Source of the DNA: Buttiauxella ferragutiae
GTDB lineage: Bacteria > Pseudomonadota > Gammaproteobacteria > Enterobacterales > Enterobacteriaceae
Direction: 5' to 3' (one strand)
DNA length: 64,000 nucleotides
Assembly: GCF_001654915.1 (NCBI RefSeq)
Contig: NZ_LXEQ01000062.1
Shown: positions 50,989-61,400 of the stretch, piece by piece
How the letters are laid out: each line of letters opens with the position of its first letter
Numbering within the stretch: position 1 is the stretch's first letter
Position numbers and translations under genes: made by a program
Notes under the pieces: generated by a model
Told to the model about the DNA's origin: nothing
What the model saw: the letters and a program-made list of their open reading frames with translations, nothing else
Databases searched by the model: none

Positions 50989-51774
50989 GTGAAAAACTTA
51001 GCGCGATGCTTCTGGATTGGATTTGTTATCAACTTATTCGCCGTAATGATATTTAGCGCCATTTTTAATTACCTGGCATATGAAATGTTGATGGTAATGA
51101 CCGATCGCGACCTGATGATTATTTTATATCTCATGCAAAACCTATTTTGGGGTGCGCTGGCCGTTGTATTCATCTCTGCCTTTCTTTTCTCACGTTGGCG
51201 GCTGCTATCTGTATGGCTGATATCCATAGCCACCCTTGCTCTTCTGCCTATGGGGGCTTTTCTGCTCCACGGTATTTTACGCAGTAACAGCCTGGCTACT
51301 TTTAGTAAACTCGCTTCTTTATCGAAAAAAGAAAATATGGAATGGGAACAGGTTTATTTATTCAATTCCGATAAGGTTTTGATCACCGGAGCCATTCTTA
51401 TGGGGCCGGGTTTAGGGCTAGTCTTTAGCTCTGGCTCACTACTCGGCATCATGCTTGCATCAATAGCAGCAGTCTTCCTGTATAACGGGTTCCGTTTGCA
51501 TAAGCGCCCGGCAATAGCCTGGACGACAGAAACAGTAGTCATTACCCCTGGTTTATTTTCCGATCCCTTACTTATTCCACCGGCCCTCATCAAAGAAATA
51601 GGCATTAATGAAATCGAAATCGTGATTGATATAGAATATGGCAATCGCACAGAGGAAATTCGCCTGAAAAAATCAAATATAAAAAATGTAGACCTCAACG
51701 TGCTGGAACAGCAATTTTCACAGTACTTACAAAGGGTCAATCAAGTCGAAAATGAATTTGCTCGAAGCGAATAA
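50989..51774 (+). CDS. Unrecognised integral membrane protein
   Basis: A 261-residue protein I do not recognise. The GTG at 50989 is preferred because AAAAGGA lies seven bases ahead; a TTG at 50935 is possible but unsupported. Four to six hydrophobic segments fill the first 170 residues (CFWIGFVINLFAVMIFSAIF, LFWGALAVVFISAFLF, LISIATLALLPMGAFLL, ILMGPGLGLVFSSGSLLGIM). A soluble C-terminal part follows, rich in Ile/Glu (EIGINEIEIVIDIEYGNRTE). Lower G+C than lpxH upstream, and it occupies the place of purE in E. coli, which suggests an insertion. Confidence 0.7.
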   Translation: MKNLARCFWIGFVINLFAVMIFSAIFNYLAYEMLMVMTDRDLMIILYLMQNLFWGALAVVFISAFLFSRWRLLSVWLISIATLALLPMGAFLLHGILRSNSLATFSKLASLSKKENMEWEQVYLFNSDKVLITGAILMGPGLGLVFSSGSLLGIMLASIAAVFLYNGFRLHKRPAIAWTTETVVITPGLFSDPLLIPPALIKEIGINEIEIVIDIEYGNRTEEIRLKKSNIKNVDLNVLEQQFSQYLQRVNQVENEFARSE

Positions 51775-51979
51775 TTTTCATTAATGACCTGGTATACAAA
51801 GCGATAACCGGATGACCTGAGCTTTATTTTGTGGCAGTCAGGCATCCCCCGTCATACTTCAATTCGCAGGTATAGAAAGTTGTCTCATCTGGCCTGCCGT
51901 GATTATGTGATAAAAAACAGGGAAAATACGTCAGGCCGCGTCACCTCCTTTGAATACACTGTAGCAGAACCATAGTGAT

Positions 51980-52255
51980 ATGGTCAGACAGGCGCTATCA
52001 GTGAGTATCCCGTGGTTCACATTTGTGAATGTCAGTTTTGCGCTGATCATTTTGTTCCGCAATGTTCTCATCAGTAACTTTGACCGCTCGATCGGTGCAC
52101 ACATGGAAATATTGCCGTTTATAGACGAAATTACGGGCGGTATTATTGCTTTGTCGCTTCTGTTGGTACTTTTCATCTATCGTCTCCCTGCCAGCTTCAC
52201 ACCTCTTTGTATGGCAATGCTGATGACTATCAGCTTGATGTGGAAACACGGCTGA
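51980..52255 (+). CDS. Possible small membrane protein
   Basis: A 91-codon frame with three hydrophobic stretches (FTFVNVSFALIILF, ITGGIIALSLLLVLFIY, FTPLCMAMLMTISLM). The ATG has no convincing ribosome-binding site and I know no homologue, so this may be a chance or decayed frame. It converges on the MscS-type gene with 8 bases between. The preceding gap (51775-51979) shows nothing clear. Confidence 0.35.
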   Translation: MVRQALSVSIPWFTFVNVSFALIILFRNVLISNFDRSIGAHMEILPFIDEITGGIIALSLLLVLFIYRLPASFTPLCMAMLMTISLMWKHG

Positions 52256-52263
52256 TCGGCATC

Positions 52264-53871
52264 TTATTTTTCTTTTTCTCCTGCTGGAGGGGCAAACCAG
52301 TTCGACTTGGTCACGAGTACCGGCTGATCGGGCTGGCTGATGAAATTAGGTGACATGATCTGCACGCCGAATTCATTAAACACATCCTGTATATGGCCAT
52401 GTAGAGTACTTCTGACACCAGCCAGTGACTCACCCGCTTTCAGACGTACCTGAAGCTCATACGCCACATACCAGTCCTGCAGCGCCAACTGCCGCACCAA
52501 CGGAGGAATGTCGCGGTTAATTCCAGGTGTACGGCTTGCGGCAAGTTCCAGCATAGCTTCAACCTGCCGCCACGGCGTGTCATAACCAATGGTGACACTG
52601 GTCGTCATGTTGACACCTTCGCCTTTGAGCGTTGCACTTAAGTTAACTATTCTGCCGCTAACGACCACCGCGTTGGGAACCGTCACCTCGTAGTTCTCTC
52701 GTGTCAGAATTTTAGTTGCCAGCATGCCCACCTCACTGACAACCCCCTCATGATCTGCAATTCTGATGACTTCACCTTTACGCAGTGCACGGGAATAGGT
52801 CAGAACCAGCCCGCTCATGGCATGGTTCATCAATCCGGCAGATCCCAGCGTCAGCATCAGGCCGAAGAAAACGCTTATCCCTTTGAAGGCGAGTGAATTA
52901 GCGCCCGGCAGAAATGGATATGCCGCTGACAAAGCGAATAACCAGATGACTACGCTGATAAGCTTGCGGGTCACGCCAACCGTATCCGGATGTAACCCCG
53001 GCAGATGTAATTGTCCGGTTTCGACTCGCCTTAACACCAGTCTCAACAAACGCGTTACCAGCGCTGTGATGATAAAAATTACGATAACAATGACCAGACC
53101 CGGTAGAGCGGAAAGTGCCGCCAGCCCCATCAGTTGCAATAGCCCTATCGCATAACTTCCCAGCTCCATGCCCCAAATCCGCGTCCAGGGAAACAGCCGC
53201 AATACCCAGCTTACCCAGATGTAAAATGCTACGAGGATGGTGGTGGTAAGAAAAACAGCATACAGCCGCACCTCAATCGGACCGAGAAACGCGCGAAGCT
53301 CGCCAGGAATGATACTTTTCCGCTGAGCGCGCCGCACGGTATATACCCGTTTTAGCCAGGCATAGGATCGCAGGGAAAACCAAATCAATGCGACTATCAC
53401 CAGTGCCCCAGCCAGACTTTTTACCGAGGAGGATAAGAGGTAACGCGAAGAGTACTGTTCAGACAATGAGAGACGAAGCGTGTCGAGACGCAACCTGACG
53501 CGTTCCGCCGACTCCGCAAGCGTCAGGTCATCCCCTTCATCAAGGTCTCCCTGAGCCAGTAACATAAAGGGTTTGCCGTTGACAGAAAAAAGCACGGCAG
53601 GCTGCCGGTATCGCGTTACATTATGAGTTTCAACCGGTTGGGCCAGATCCTTATCATCGAGTGAGCGCAAGATCGTAACGATACGCTTAACCCGTTCTTC
53701 TGGCGTGGTAAGCCCAAATTTTGCCTGTAGCATCACAACGGGCTGATTAAGCAGAGACAAAGTACGCGCCTGTTCCTGCGGGGAAGGTGCCTGACGTGGC
53801 TCAGCACTGATTGCGTCTTGTAAAGTGAATAGCAACAGACAAATGCATAGACCCATTAAAGCTTTGCTCAT
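52264..53871 (-). CDS. MscS-family mechanosensitive channel with exported N-terminal domain
   Basis: 535 residues from ATG 53871, which has a strong GGAGGAAGG ahead; a 20-codon upstream extension is unsupported. A signal peptide (MSKALMGLCICLLLFTLQDA-ISA) precedes about 150 periplasmic residues with helical character, several membrane helices, and the MscS core: GLMLTLGSAGLMNHAMSGLV in the pore-helix region, RKGEVIRIADHEGVVSEVGM and ENYEVTVPNAVVVSGRIVNL in the beta domain. Conductance and trigger unknown; it is a paralogue of the mscM at the window start. Confidence 0.88.
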   Translation of the reverse strand: MSKALMGLCICLLLFTLQDAISAEPRQAPSPQEQARTLSLLNQPVVMLQAKFGLTTPEERVKRIVTILRSLDDKDLAQPVETHNVTRYRQPAVLFSVNGKPFMLLAQGDLDEGDDLTLAESAERVRLRLDTLRLSLSEQYSSRYLLSSSVKSLAGALVIVALIWFSLRSYAWLKRVYTVRRAQRKSIIPGELRAFLGPIEVRLYAVFLTTTILVAFYIWVSWVLRLFPWTRIWGMELGSYAIGLLQLMGLAALSALPGLVIVIVIFIITALVTRLLRLVLRRVETGQLHLPGLHPDTVGVTRKLISVVIWLFALSAAYPFLPGANSLAFKGISVFFGLMLTLGSAGLMNHAMSGLVLTYSRALRKGEVIRIADHEGVVSEVGMLATKILTRENYEVTVPNAVVVSGRIVNLSATLKGEGVNMTTSVTIGYDTPWRQVEAMLELAASRTPGINRDIPPLVRQLALQDWYVAYELQVRLKAGESLAGVRSTLHGHIQDVFNEFGVQIMSPNFISQPDQPVLVTKSNWFAPPAGEKEK

Positions 53872-54076
53872 CCTTCCTCCCGAAAATCCGTTACTGCCTG
53901 GTGGTACATCAGTCCGTAAGGCAACCGTCAAACCATCCTTTTAAAATTGCCAAGTATACGTAATCAGAAAGCGTGTATCGGGATCGTCCAGTTAGAGCTA
54001 GCGCACATGAACGAGTTAACGCCACCCGAAGGGCTGCGGTAATGTAAATCGTTGACAAGCATGTCCCACAAACGGA

Positions 54077-54868
54077 TTAATCCAGGAACTGAAGGTTTAA
54101 CCCGAAGAAAATCTGCCAGCGCGGCTGTCCTGGGCCGTGGTCTGCAACCGAACCCTGAGGCTCCACAAAGAAGTTGTAAACGGTTTTATCCTGCTTGATA
54201 ACCTGTCCAACCCCTAACCCCATCGGCACACTGTAACTGTCATTCTGGAAGTTGTAGACCCAGATAGGTGCCGCTCGCAGGTAAGTGCCGCCACCCAACT
54301 GATAGAATAAAAATGGCTGGAAAGTACCGAGATTCACGTCGCTGCGGTTGTCTTCTCCGGCAAAGCTATGCTGCCATGAGGCCAGATAACCGTACTGGAA
54401 TTTTGGCGAACTGGCATCGAAGAGCACGTTGACCAGACCCGCAGACCATTTTTCTGTTCCCAGAGCATCTTCAGTAGCCGTCGGCGCCGTGATTTGTGGA
54501 CCGAACCCAAAACTCACTGCCGGATTGCCGGTATCAATAAGCCATGACGCAAATAAGTTCAGGTCACCTAAACCTGTTTTATGACCCCCGGTCGGCGCAA
54601 CAGGATAGGTATTAATCGGTAGTGAACCACGCAACAGCCATTTGCTGTCACCCAATGAAAAAGGCTGCGCATAACGGAACCAGAACTGATTGGCATCCTG
54701 ATCCGTACCGCTGACATCCCCGATGTAATAGTTCTGCATATTAAATGCAGTCATATTCGCCAGAGGGTTGTTTGCCTGCGCCGCATCAGGGGAATGCTCT
54801 TCAACAGCATAGGCATAAGATGAGGCAAGGCATAAAAGTGAAGGCAAAATCGAGTATGAAAGACGCAT
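54077..54868 (-). CDS. MetA-pathway-type outer-membrane protein (Phenol_MetA_deg-like)
   Basis: 263 residues with signal peptide MRLSYSILPSLLCLASSYAY-A. The rest reads as amphipathic beta strands with aromatic girdles (NQFWFRYAQPFSLGDSKWLL, AVSFGFGPQITAPTATEDAL, SPKFQYGYLASWQHSFAGED) and ends in FFGLNLQFLD. This resembles proteins annotated as MetA-pathway phenol-degradation or neuromedin U-like transporters; function is unproven. It lies 51 bases after the alkylsulfatase gene on the same strand, so probably in its operon. Confidence 0.72.
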   Translation of the reverse strand: MRLSYSILPSLLCLASSYAYAVEEHSPDAAQANNPLANMTAFNMQNYYIGDVSGTDQDANQFWFRYAQPFSLGDSKWLLRGSLPINTYPVAPTGGHKTGLGDLNLFASWLIDTGNPAVSFGFGPQITAPTATEDALGTEKWSAGLVNVLFDASSPKFQYGYLASWQHSFAGEDNRSDVNLGTFQPFLFYQLGGGTYLRAAPIWVYNFQNDSYSVPMGLGVGQVIKQDKTVYNFFVEPQGSVADHGPGQPRWQIFFGLNLQFLD

Positions 54869-54919
54869 AGGATTACCTGAAGTAAATCCCCTGCAGCCGT
54901 GACGCCGCAGGGGAGTTAT

Positions 54920-56899
54920 TTATGGTGTAACGATGTTGAACCAGAACTCAAACTTGTCCATGTAGCCCAGCATCTCATCGAGCTTCGCACCGTTACCGGT
55001 TACTTTCACTTCGCCTTTATCTTCAGCCTGCTTCAGGGTTTCTTCTTTCAGGATGATTTTATTGAGCGTTTCACGGTTAAGCGCAATGGTCGCATCCGCG
55101 TCTTTCGCTTCCGCACCTGCAGTATGGTTCAGTACGCCATTTTCCAGCTCCAGCTTGTACTTACCGCCGTCGCTGCCGAGATCGATATTAAATACCGCTT
55201 TGGCGTTTGCCGCTTTTTCACCGTTGATATGCACACCGAGGTAGTCGAAGAACATCTCAGGTGACATGGCTTTCACCGTATCCGGACTTGCGGTATTTGG
55301 TGTAGGCAGTTTCTGAACGCCATTGCGCAGCTCCTGCGCGCCGGTCAGGTAGAAGTTACGCCATGGGCCTGATTCAGCCTGGTATCCCAGTTGTTCCAGT
55401 GCGTCTGCTTCCAGATTACGTGCCGCCTCGTTATTTGGATCGGCAAATACGACTTTACTGACAACCTGCGCAACCCAACGGTAGTTACCCTGTTCGTAAT
55501 CCGTTTTCGCTTTTTGCAGGATGTTATCGGCACCGCCCATGTACTCTACAAATTTCTTTGCAGCTTCTTCTGGTGGCAATTCATCGAGTGTTGCCGGGTT
55601 GCCATCGAACCAGCCGAGGTACAGCACGTAGGTCGCTTTAACATCGTGACTCACCGAACCGTAATAGCCACGACTTGCCCAGGTTTTTGCCAGGCCGTCT
55701 GGAAGTTTAAAGTTGGCAGCAATTTCATCACGTGTCAGGCCGGTGTTAGCAAGACGTAAGGTCTGGTCGTTGATATAGCGGTACATATCACGCTGACCTT
55801 TCATCAGGTTAATGACGTTTTCATTGCCCCACGTTGGCCAGTGGTGTTGAGCCATAATGATTTCGGCCTTATCACCCCAGCGGTTAATGGCATCGTTGAT
55901 GTATTTCGACCATGCCAGCGGGTCTCGAATCTTCGCTCCGCGCAGTGAATAGGTGTTGTGCAGGGTATGGGTCACATCTTCCGCGGCTTCGATGAGTTTT
56001 TTCTCTTCGATGTACCACAGCATTTCGGACGGTGCTTCAGAGCCTGGCGCCATCATGAAATCGTAGGTCAGGCCGTCAATCGTTTCTTTCTGTCCGGTTT
56101 TAGTGATGTAGTTAGTCGGAGCGATTAATGTTACCGTCCCGGCAGAAGTCGTGGTACCCAGACCCGCACCCACCTGGCCTTTAACATCAGGCTTCAGCAG
56201 GTTGCCGTACATGTAACTGGCGCGGCGGCTCATGACGTTCCCTGCCATAATGTTCTCGGACACGGCTTCGTCCATAAAGCCCGCCGGGGCGTAAATCTTC
56301 ACTTTGCCTGATTTAACATCAGCTTCGTCAACAACCCCGCGCACACCACCGTAATGGTCAACGTGACTGTGGGTGTAAATCACCGCGACAACCGGTTTAT
56401 TGCCACGATTTTTGAAGTACAAATCCATGCCAACTTTTGCTGTTTCAGCAGAAACCAGTGGATCAACAACGGTAATACCCTCTTTACCCTCAATAATGGT
56501 CATATTGGATAAGTCGAGATTACGGATCTGGTATACACCCTCGGTCACTTCAAAAAGGCCGCTGATATTGATTAGTTGAGACTGACGCCACAGGCTAGGG
56601 TTGACACTATCCGGCGATTTATCACCTTCTTTAATAAAGGCATATTTCTGAGGATCCCAGACCACATTACCCTGCGCACCTTTTATGACATCAGTGGGGA
56701 TTGCGGCGATAAAGCCTTTATGCGCGTTGGTAAAATCAGTGTTATCAGAGAAAGGAAGTTGGTTATAGAGTGCGTCGTTAGCTTGTTTTGTTGAAGCCGT
56801 TGCCTCTTTGGGAACTTCCTGTGCAAATAACGGAGTCAGTGCTGTGGATGAAAGCAGCCCTGCCAGTGCAAGACTTTTGACTATTAATTTAAGTCTCAT
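54920..56899 (-). CDS. Secreted alkyl sulfatase (SdsA1/YjcS-type metallo-beta-lactamase fold)
   Basis: 659-residue class of zinc alkylsulfatases that hydrolyse primary alkyl sulfates such as dodecyl sulfate. Signal peptide to about residue 26 (LTPLFA-QEVP). Zinc ligands His177, His179, Asp181, His182 in YTHSHVDHYGG; further ligands in LIEAAEDVTHTLHNTYSLRG. A central helical dimerisation domain follows, and a C-terminal SCP2-like domain (KYKLELENGVLNHTAGAEAK, ALNRETLNKIILKEETL) that binds the aliphatic chain. Product would be alcohol plus sulfate in the periplasm. Neighbours are two outer-membrane proteins. Confidence 0.93.
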   Translation of the reverse strand: MRLKLIVKSLALAGLLSSTALTPLFAQEVPKEATASTKQANDALYNQLPFSDNTDFTNAHKGFIAAIPTDVIKGAQGNVVWDPQKYAFIKEGDKSPDSVNPSLWRQSQLINISGLFEVTEGVYQIRNLDLSNMTIIEGKEGITVVDPLVSAETAKVGMDLYFKNRGNKPVVAVIYTHSHVDHYGGVRGVVDEADVKSGKVKIYAPAGFMDEAVSENIMAGNVMSRRASYMYGNLLKPDVKGQVGAGLGTTTSAGTVTLIAPTNYITKTGQKETIDGLTYDFMMAPGSEAPSEMLWYIEEKKLIEAAEDVTHTLHNTYSLRGAKIRDPLAWSKYINDAINRWGDKAEIIMAQHHWPTWGNENVINLMKGQRDMYRYINDQTLRLANTGLTRDEIAANFKLPDGLAKTWASRGYYGSVSHDVKATYVLYLGWFDGNPATLDELPPEEAAKKFVEYMGGADNILQKAKTDYEQGNYRWVAQVVSKVVFADPNNEAARNLEADALEQLGYQAESGPWRNFYLTGAQELRNGVQKLPTPNTASPDTVKAMSPEMFFDYLGVHINGEKAANAKAVFNIDLGSDGGKYKLELENGVLNHTAGAEAKDADATIALNRETLNKIILKEETLKQAEDKGEVKVTGNGAKLDEMLGYMDKFEFWFNIVTP

Positions 56900-57203
56900 T
56901 TCTTTTCCTCATATGTATTCCCTCAAACCACTCAGATTATCCGAGTAGTTACATCGAGTAATAATTCATTGAATCAAATAACAATAATGTTCATGGAGTA
57001 TTATCGTTTTTAAATATAACCAAAGAGTTACATTTCGCCATATTGGAATACAAAATATTAATAATTTAACTTTTGCTGGTTCGAAGTTGTCTGGAGAAGA
57101 GTCGTTTGCTGGTTGCATGAGGACAGCATCGCGTAACCAGAAGCAGACATGACTCATATCGTCAGCCAGCATCCATAAAATACTGATAATGGCCTTTCAA
57201 CAA
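56900..57203. other. 304-base gap between FadL-like and alkylsulfatase genes
   Basis: A+T-rich, no gene seen. It probably carries the alkylsulfatase promoter and the end of the FadL-like transcript. Short frames on both strands have no ribosome-binding sites or recognisable content, and no terminator with a T-run was found. Confidence 0.6.
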
Positions 57204-58385
57204 TCAGAACTGATAACTGTAATTGACGCTGGTAAACCACAGATAAGGATTATCGTAATTGCCCGCCAAAACCGCCGGAGACTGGATTTTTGAAGACTGC
57301 ATATGCAGATATTCCACTGCTATACCAATATTGCTTGCCTGGCTCAGTTGGTACTGCGCACCGGTGGCAAAACGCCATTCGTCGCCAGTTGGCAGGGTTA
57401 ATGCCGCATCACTCTGATCTTTGTATACAGTACTATCAAATGCCACGCCGGCATTGAGACGCCACTCTTCAGCTGGACGGTATTGCACACCCAATGCGGT
57501 ATGCCAGGTATCTTTAAGGCGGCTGGTTTTGTCGATCGCCTCGCCTGCCACGGTAATCTGTGGCGCACCAAACTGGCTCCAGTCCTGCCAGCCAAGATCG
57601 CCCATCACAGACCACTGTTTATCGATATCGTGTACCAGGCTTAGCATGATTTGCTGTGGCGCCCGGACTTGCGCACCGATGGGTAAGGTGAAATCGACAT
57701 TTGGCAGGTTGGGGAACCGCGCCTGAGCATCAATATTAAAGTCGTAATCGGTTTTACTGTTCCAGGTTATCCCCGCGCGGGTTTGGTCAGTCAGATCCAT
57801 CAACAAACCGAGACGATAGCTCATCGCCCAGTCGTGGTCTTTTTGCGTTTTATCATCCCCCTCAACGTTGCGCGTCAGCGACAAGAAGCCATAGTTGGCA
57901 TTGACTGACCCCCCGATGGAAACACGATCGCTCAGTTTCCAGGCCAGAGAGGGGCTCAGGGTCATGGCAACCATGGTGCTCTTTTTGATTAACCGGTCTC
58001 CAGCCCAGTCGCCAAAATCTATCCCCAGACCATAGTTTCCATACAGACCAATGCCCGCGTACACATCTTCACTGACTTTTTGGCTATAGAAGCTACTGGC
58101 ATTAGGGAAAAGATTCATGACATTCCCCGGGCTCTGTCTGGCGTTATCTAACTGATAATTGATATCTCCCCCCATGACCTGTAGACCACCGGTGAACATA
58201 TGATCCGGTAGACGGGTCATACCCGCCGGATTGGTAACAATGGTAGAAGCATCCTGAGCGCGTGCAGCCTGCCCGGCACCGGCCAGTGCCGTATCTTCTG
58301 TACCCATCTCATAAAAATAAAGGCCACTCGCATGAGAAAATGAGGCTAACAGCAGTCCTGAACACGCCACGATGCTCTTTTTCAT
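57204..58385 (-). CDS. FadL-family outer-membrane hydrophobic-compound channel
   Basis: 393 residues with signal peptide MKKSIVACSGLLLASFSHA-S. The mature N-terminus SGLYFYEMGTEDTALAGAGQ then AARAQDASTIVTNPAGMTRL carries the hallmark hatch region with NPAG, as in FadL/TodX/OmpP1 proteins. The barrel ends in WFTSVNYSYQF with the terminal phenylalanine needed for insertion. It is shorter than E. coli FadL (about 446) and not its orthologue. The next gene downstream is the alkylsulfatase, so an alkyl-chain ligand is plausible. Confidence 0.87.
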   Translation of the reverse strand: MKKSIVACSGLLLASFSHASGLYFYEMGTEDTALAGAGQAARAQDASTIVTNPAGMTRLPDHMFTGGLQVMGGDINYQLDNARQSPGNVMNLFPNASSFYSQKVSEDVYAGIGLYGNYGLGIDFGDWAGDRLIKKSTMVAMTLSPSLAWKLSDRVSIGGSVNANYGFLSLTRNVEGDDKTQKDHDWAMSYRLGLLMDLTDQTRAGITWNSKTDYDFNIDAQARFPNLPNVDFTLPIGAQVRAPQQIMLSLVHDIDKQWSVMGDLGWQDWSQFGAPQITVAGEAIDKTSRLKDTWHTALGVQYRPAEEWRLNAGVAFDSTVYKDQSDAALTLPTGDEWRFATGAQYQLSQASNIGIAVEYLHMQSSKIQSPAVLAGNYDNPYLWFTSVNYSYQF

Positions 58386-58430
58386 GTGCCACCTGTTTCT
58401 TAAAATAACCGCTAAAAGGCCTGGGATAGC

Positions 58431-58453
58431 CTGCGGCTCGAAGCGAGCCGCAG
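58431..58453 (-). terminator. Strong hairpin just after the autotransporter stop
   Basis: Perfect 10-bp stem CTGCGGCTCG (58431-58440) with CGAGCCGCAG (58444-58453) and a 3-base loop, five bases past the autotransporter stop. No T-run follows on either strand, so it may be a processing or stability element, or an imperfect terminator, and not a full intrinsic one. Confidence 0.5.
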
Positions 58454-58458
58454 TATCA

Positions 58459-61400
58459 TCAGAAGCGAATTTTCATCCCAACAGACGCTGAAATATCAGA
58501 GGATACGGACGTGTCGCCACCGTTATCCCAGCTTTTGCCCACCTCGGTATAGGCCTGCACATCGGTGGTTACCGCCCATGTCGTACCGAGAGCCACTTCA
58601 GTTGCCTGGAAGCGCTGGTTGGCGTTGATTTCCGTCGCACCGGCCTGGTTGGCCGTATTGCGATACGTCACGCTGTCCTGGCCGTCAGACAGTTCCTGCC
58701 AGTAGTTTGCGCGAACATAAGGCTTAACTTTGCCATAGTCGGTGTCGTAATCGGCAGTCAGACGGACCCCAAGGCGGCCAATCACAGAGCCGTCAGCGTC
58801 CACCGAAACTTTGGTTTTCGACCGATCGGCAAGTGTGACATCATCAAAATTACTGTACTGATAAATAAGTTGCGCCTGCGGTTCGAGCTGCCAGTTGCTA
58901 TCGCCTAATTGCCACGGTTTTCCGACTTCAACCGACGCCACCACCGAGCTACCGTCCGGGCTGTACGATTCATGACTGCTCAAGTTCTTCAAATCGACAG
59001 AGTGATAACCGTACTGCAGGACGTTATCGACGTACAAACCGTCGGTGTCAGTCCATGTGGCGTAACCCCCCAGGTATGAGGAGAAGGTCGAGTTGTAGGC
59101 GGCCCCGCCGCTCATCCCGGTATCACCATTGATCGAGCTGTCGATATCCATAAAGGTGGTGTACAAACCTGCACGCCATTTATCGTTTTGCCACAGGTCC
59201 AACCCCATCTGCATCCCGTTGAAGTTGGAACTGCTTTGCGAGCCGGTTGGATCGTCGTGTTTTTGGTCGACCGATTTGACGATGTAACGTGCCCAAAAAC
59301 GGCTTTCCTGATCGGCAGCAACATCCGCACGCCAGGGTTGTTCATCGCCCACACGCTGGTGAAGTGTCCCAAGAACCGCTAAATCGGCCTGGCGGATAAT
59401 CGCGGCCAGCGTATCGAAGCCCGGTACATCAGGACGATAACCGGCGCGTAAGAACCAGTCTTCACCCGCCCCCTGCGCGTTACCGGCAAACAGCTGGTAT
59501 TGCCATGCGCCCGCGGTAAGCACGCCATCGCCAATGGTAAAGGCATCTTTGGTGGTCTGAGCGGTGGTGGTCGCCCCATTAATGGCTTCAACCACCATAA
59601 TGCCGTCACCGGTGGTCGGTTCGCCGAGTTGGCTAACATCAATATTCAGGTTCGTCAGGCCAGTAGCACTGCCGCCATTTATCACCAGACGGTCGGCGAC
59701 ACCTGGGCTATGTTGCTGGGCAGCAATGTTCAACGTACCGTTCAGGCCGACGTAATCACCGTTGACCGTCAGGGTTGATCCGACATCACCGCCACGCAAA
59801 TTAATAGTGCCCTGGTTCACCAGGTTGGCGACCGACTGGCTGTAGCCACCGGTATCCAGTAACGCACCGCGGCTCACAATATGGCTGGATGGCTGGCTAA
59901 AGCGATTCTCACCTGAAGCCAGCAAGGTACCTTTTTCCACCAGCGTAATTCCGCTCCAGCTATTGTTGCCATTGAGAATGGTGGTGCCGCTGCCCTGCTG
60001 CCAGACCTGTCCGTTGCCGGAAATATTCCCGTTAAGCGTCAACGTATCGCTGCGGTTAATCGCAAGGGTCGCGTTATCGACAATATTCCCGCCGATGTTG
60101 CCCGCCGTACCCCCGTTCCCCAACTGCAATGTGCCTTTGCTGATGGTGGTTTGCCCGTTGAATGTGCTGTCTTTTGTGAGCGTCAACGCGCCTTCGCCCA
60201 GTTTGGTGAAATCGCCATTGCCGGTAACAGCCGTTAACAGCGAAACCGCATGACCGTTGGTGTCAATTGCCCCACCGACGCCCGAAAGCGTCACCTGGCG
60301 GGCAGTATCAAACGCCGCGCCATAGCGCAACGTGCCGCCACTCAGGCCAATTCCGGTTCCCGCTGCACCGAGATTATTATCCGCAGAAACTTGCAGTATC
60401 CCGCCGCTAACCTGCGTGCCGCCCTGGTATTGGTTATTGCCGTTCAGAATCAAGGTGCCGAGATCGGCTTTATTAATTCCGCCTTCACCGTCAATAACCG
60501 AGTTGATGGTGGCGGTATAACCCGCACTCGGTGCCGTACCATCACCGACGCGAATAATTGTATTAGCGGTATGGGTGGTGAGATTATTCCCGCCGATGAC
60601 ATAACCGTCAGTGGCAAACTGCGCGCCACTGATCGCCACTTCACCGAGGCTGGTGTCGATAGTCACATTACCGGCGGTACCGCCAAATACAGCAAAGGAA
60701 CCATTGCTGAACGGTGTATTAAAGCGCCCTTCAGGATCGGTGACATCCGTGGTCCAGTTGTCATTGCCGCTGCTGTTTTGCCAGATACCGTTGCCGCCAT
60801 CGATCTGGTCGTTATTTTTCAACGCCCCGCCCGTACCGCCGAAACCGTCCCAGAAGCGCATGACATAACCACTGCGGTTGACGAGGTTCACCTGGCCTGC
60901 GATAGAGGTCTGAACGTAGAGATCGTCTGCCGCCGCAGGCGCGGTGCCAATATCGAGAATGTTGTTGGTTAACGCACCGGAATAATTAAAGACGCGATAG
61001 ATCCCGACATCAAAACTGCCGCCCGGTGTCTGGGTGATATTCAGTTTGCCGTTAAGATTGAGGTCGCCATTAATGTTGACAAGATCGTTAAGCGTGCCGC
61101 CGACGGTGTAAGGCTGGCCAAACTGGAAATCGACTTGCGAATCCTGATTAAGGGTTAGCGCGCCCATCGTCAGCACACCGACACTTGACAGATCCTGCCC
61201 AGCCGCCAGGTGCCCGCCGTTGTCTATCACCACGCTGCCACCGAGCAGGCCCGCACCGCCAAGTGTTGCACCGCTATTTACCGTGGTTTGCCCGGTTGCC
61301 GCCACTTGATTACCGTTAATCAGTAATACGCCTTGCTGTGCATCGGTGGTTCCGGTCCAGGTGTTGGCGGCGGTGAGGTTTAGCGTTCCGCTTCCGGTTT

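Noticed and set aside
51931..52176. 81-codon minus-strand frame overlapping the 51980-52255 frame
   Set aside because: No hydrophobic or domain pattern and no ribosome-binding site; the opposite frame looks slightly more protein-like.
60250..60972. 240-codon plus-strand open frame inside the autotransporter
   Set aside because: Shadow of the repetitive passenger coding sequence; no ribosome-binding site or known domain.
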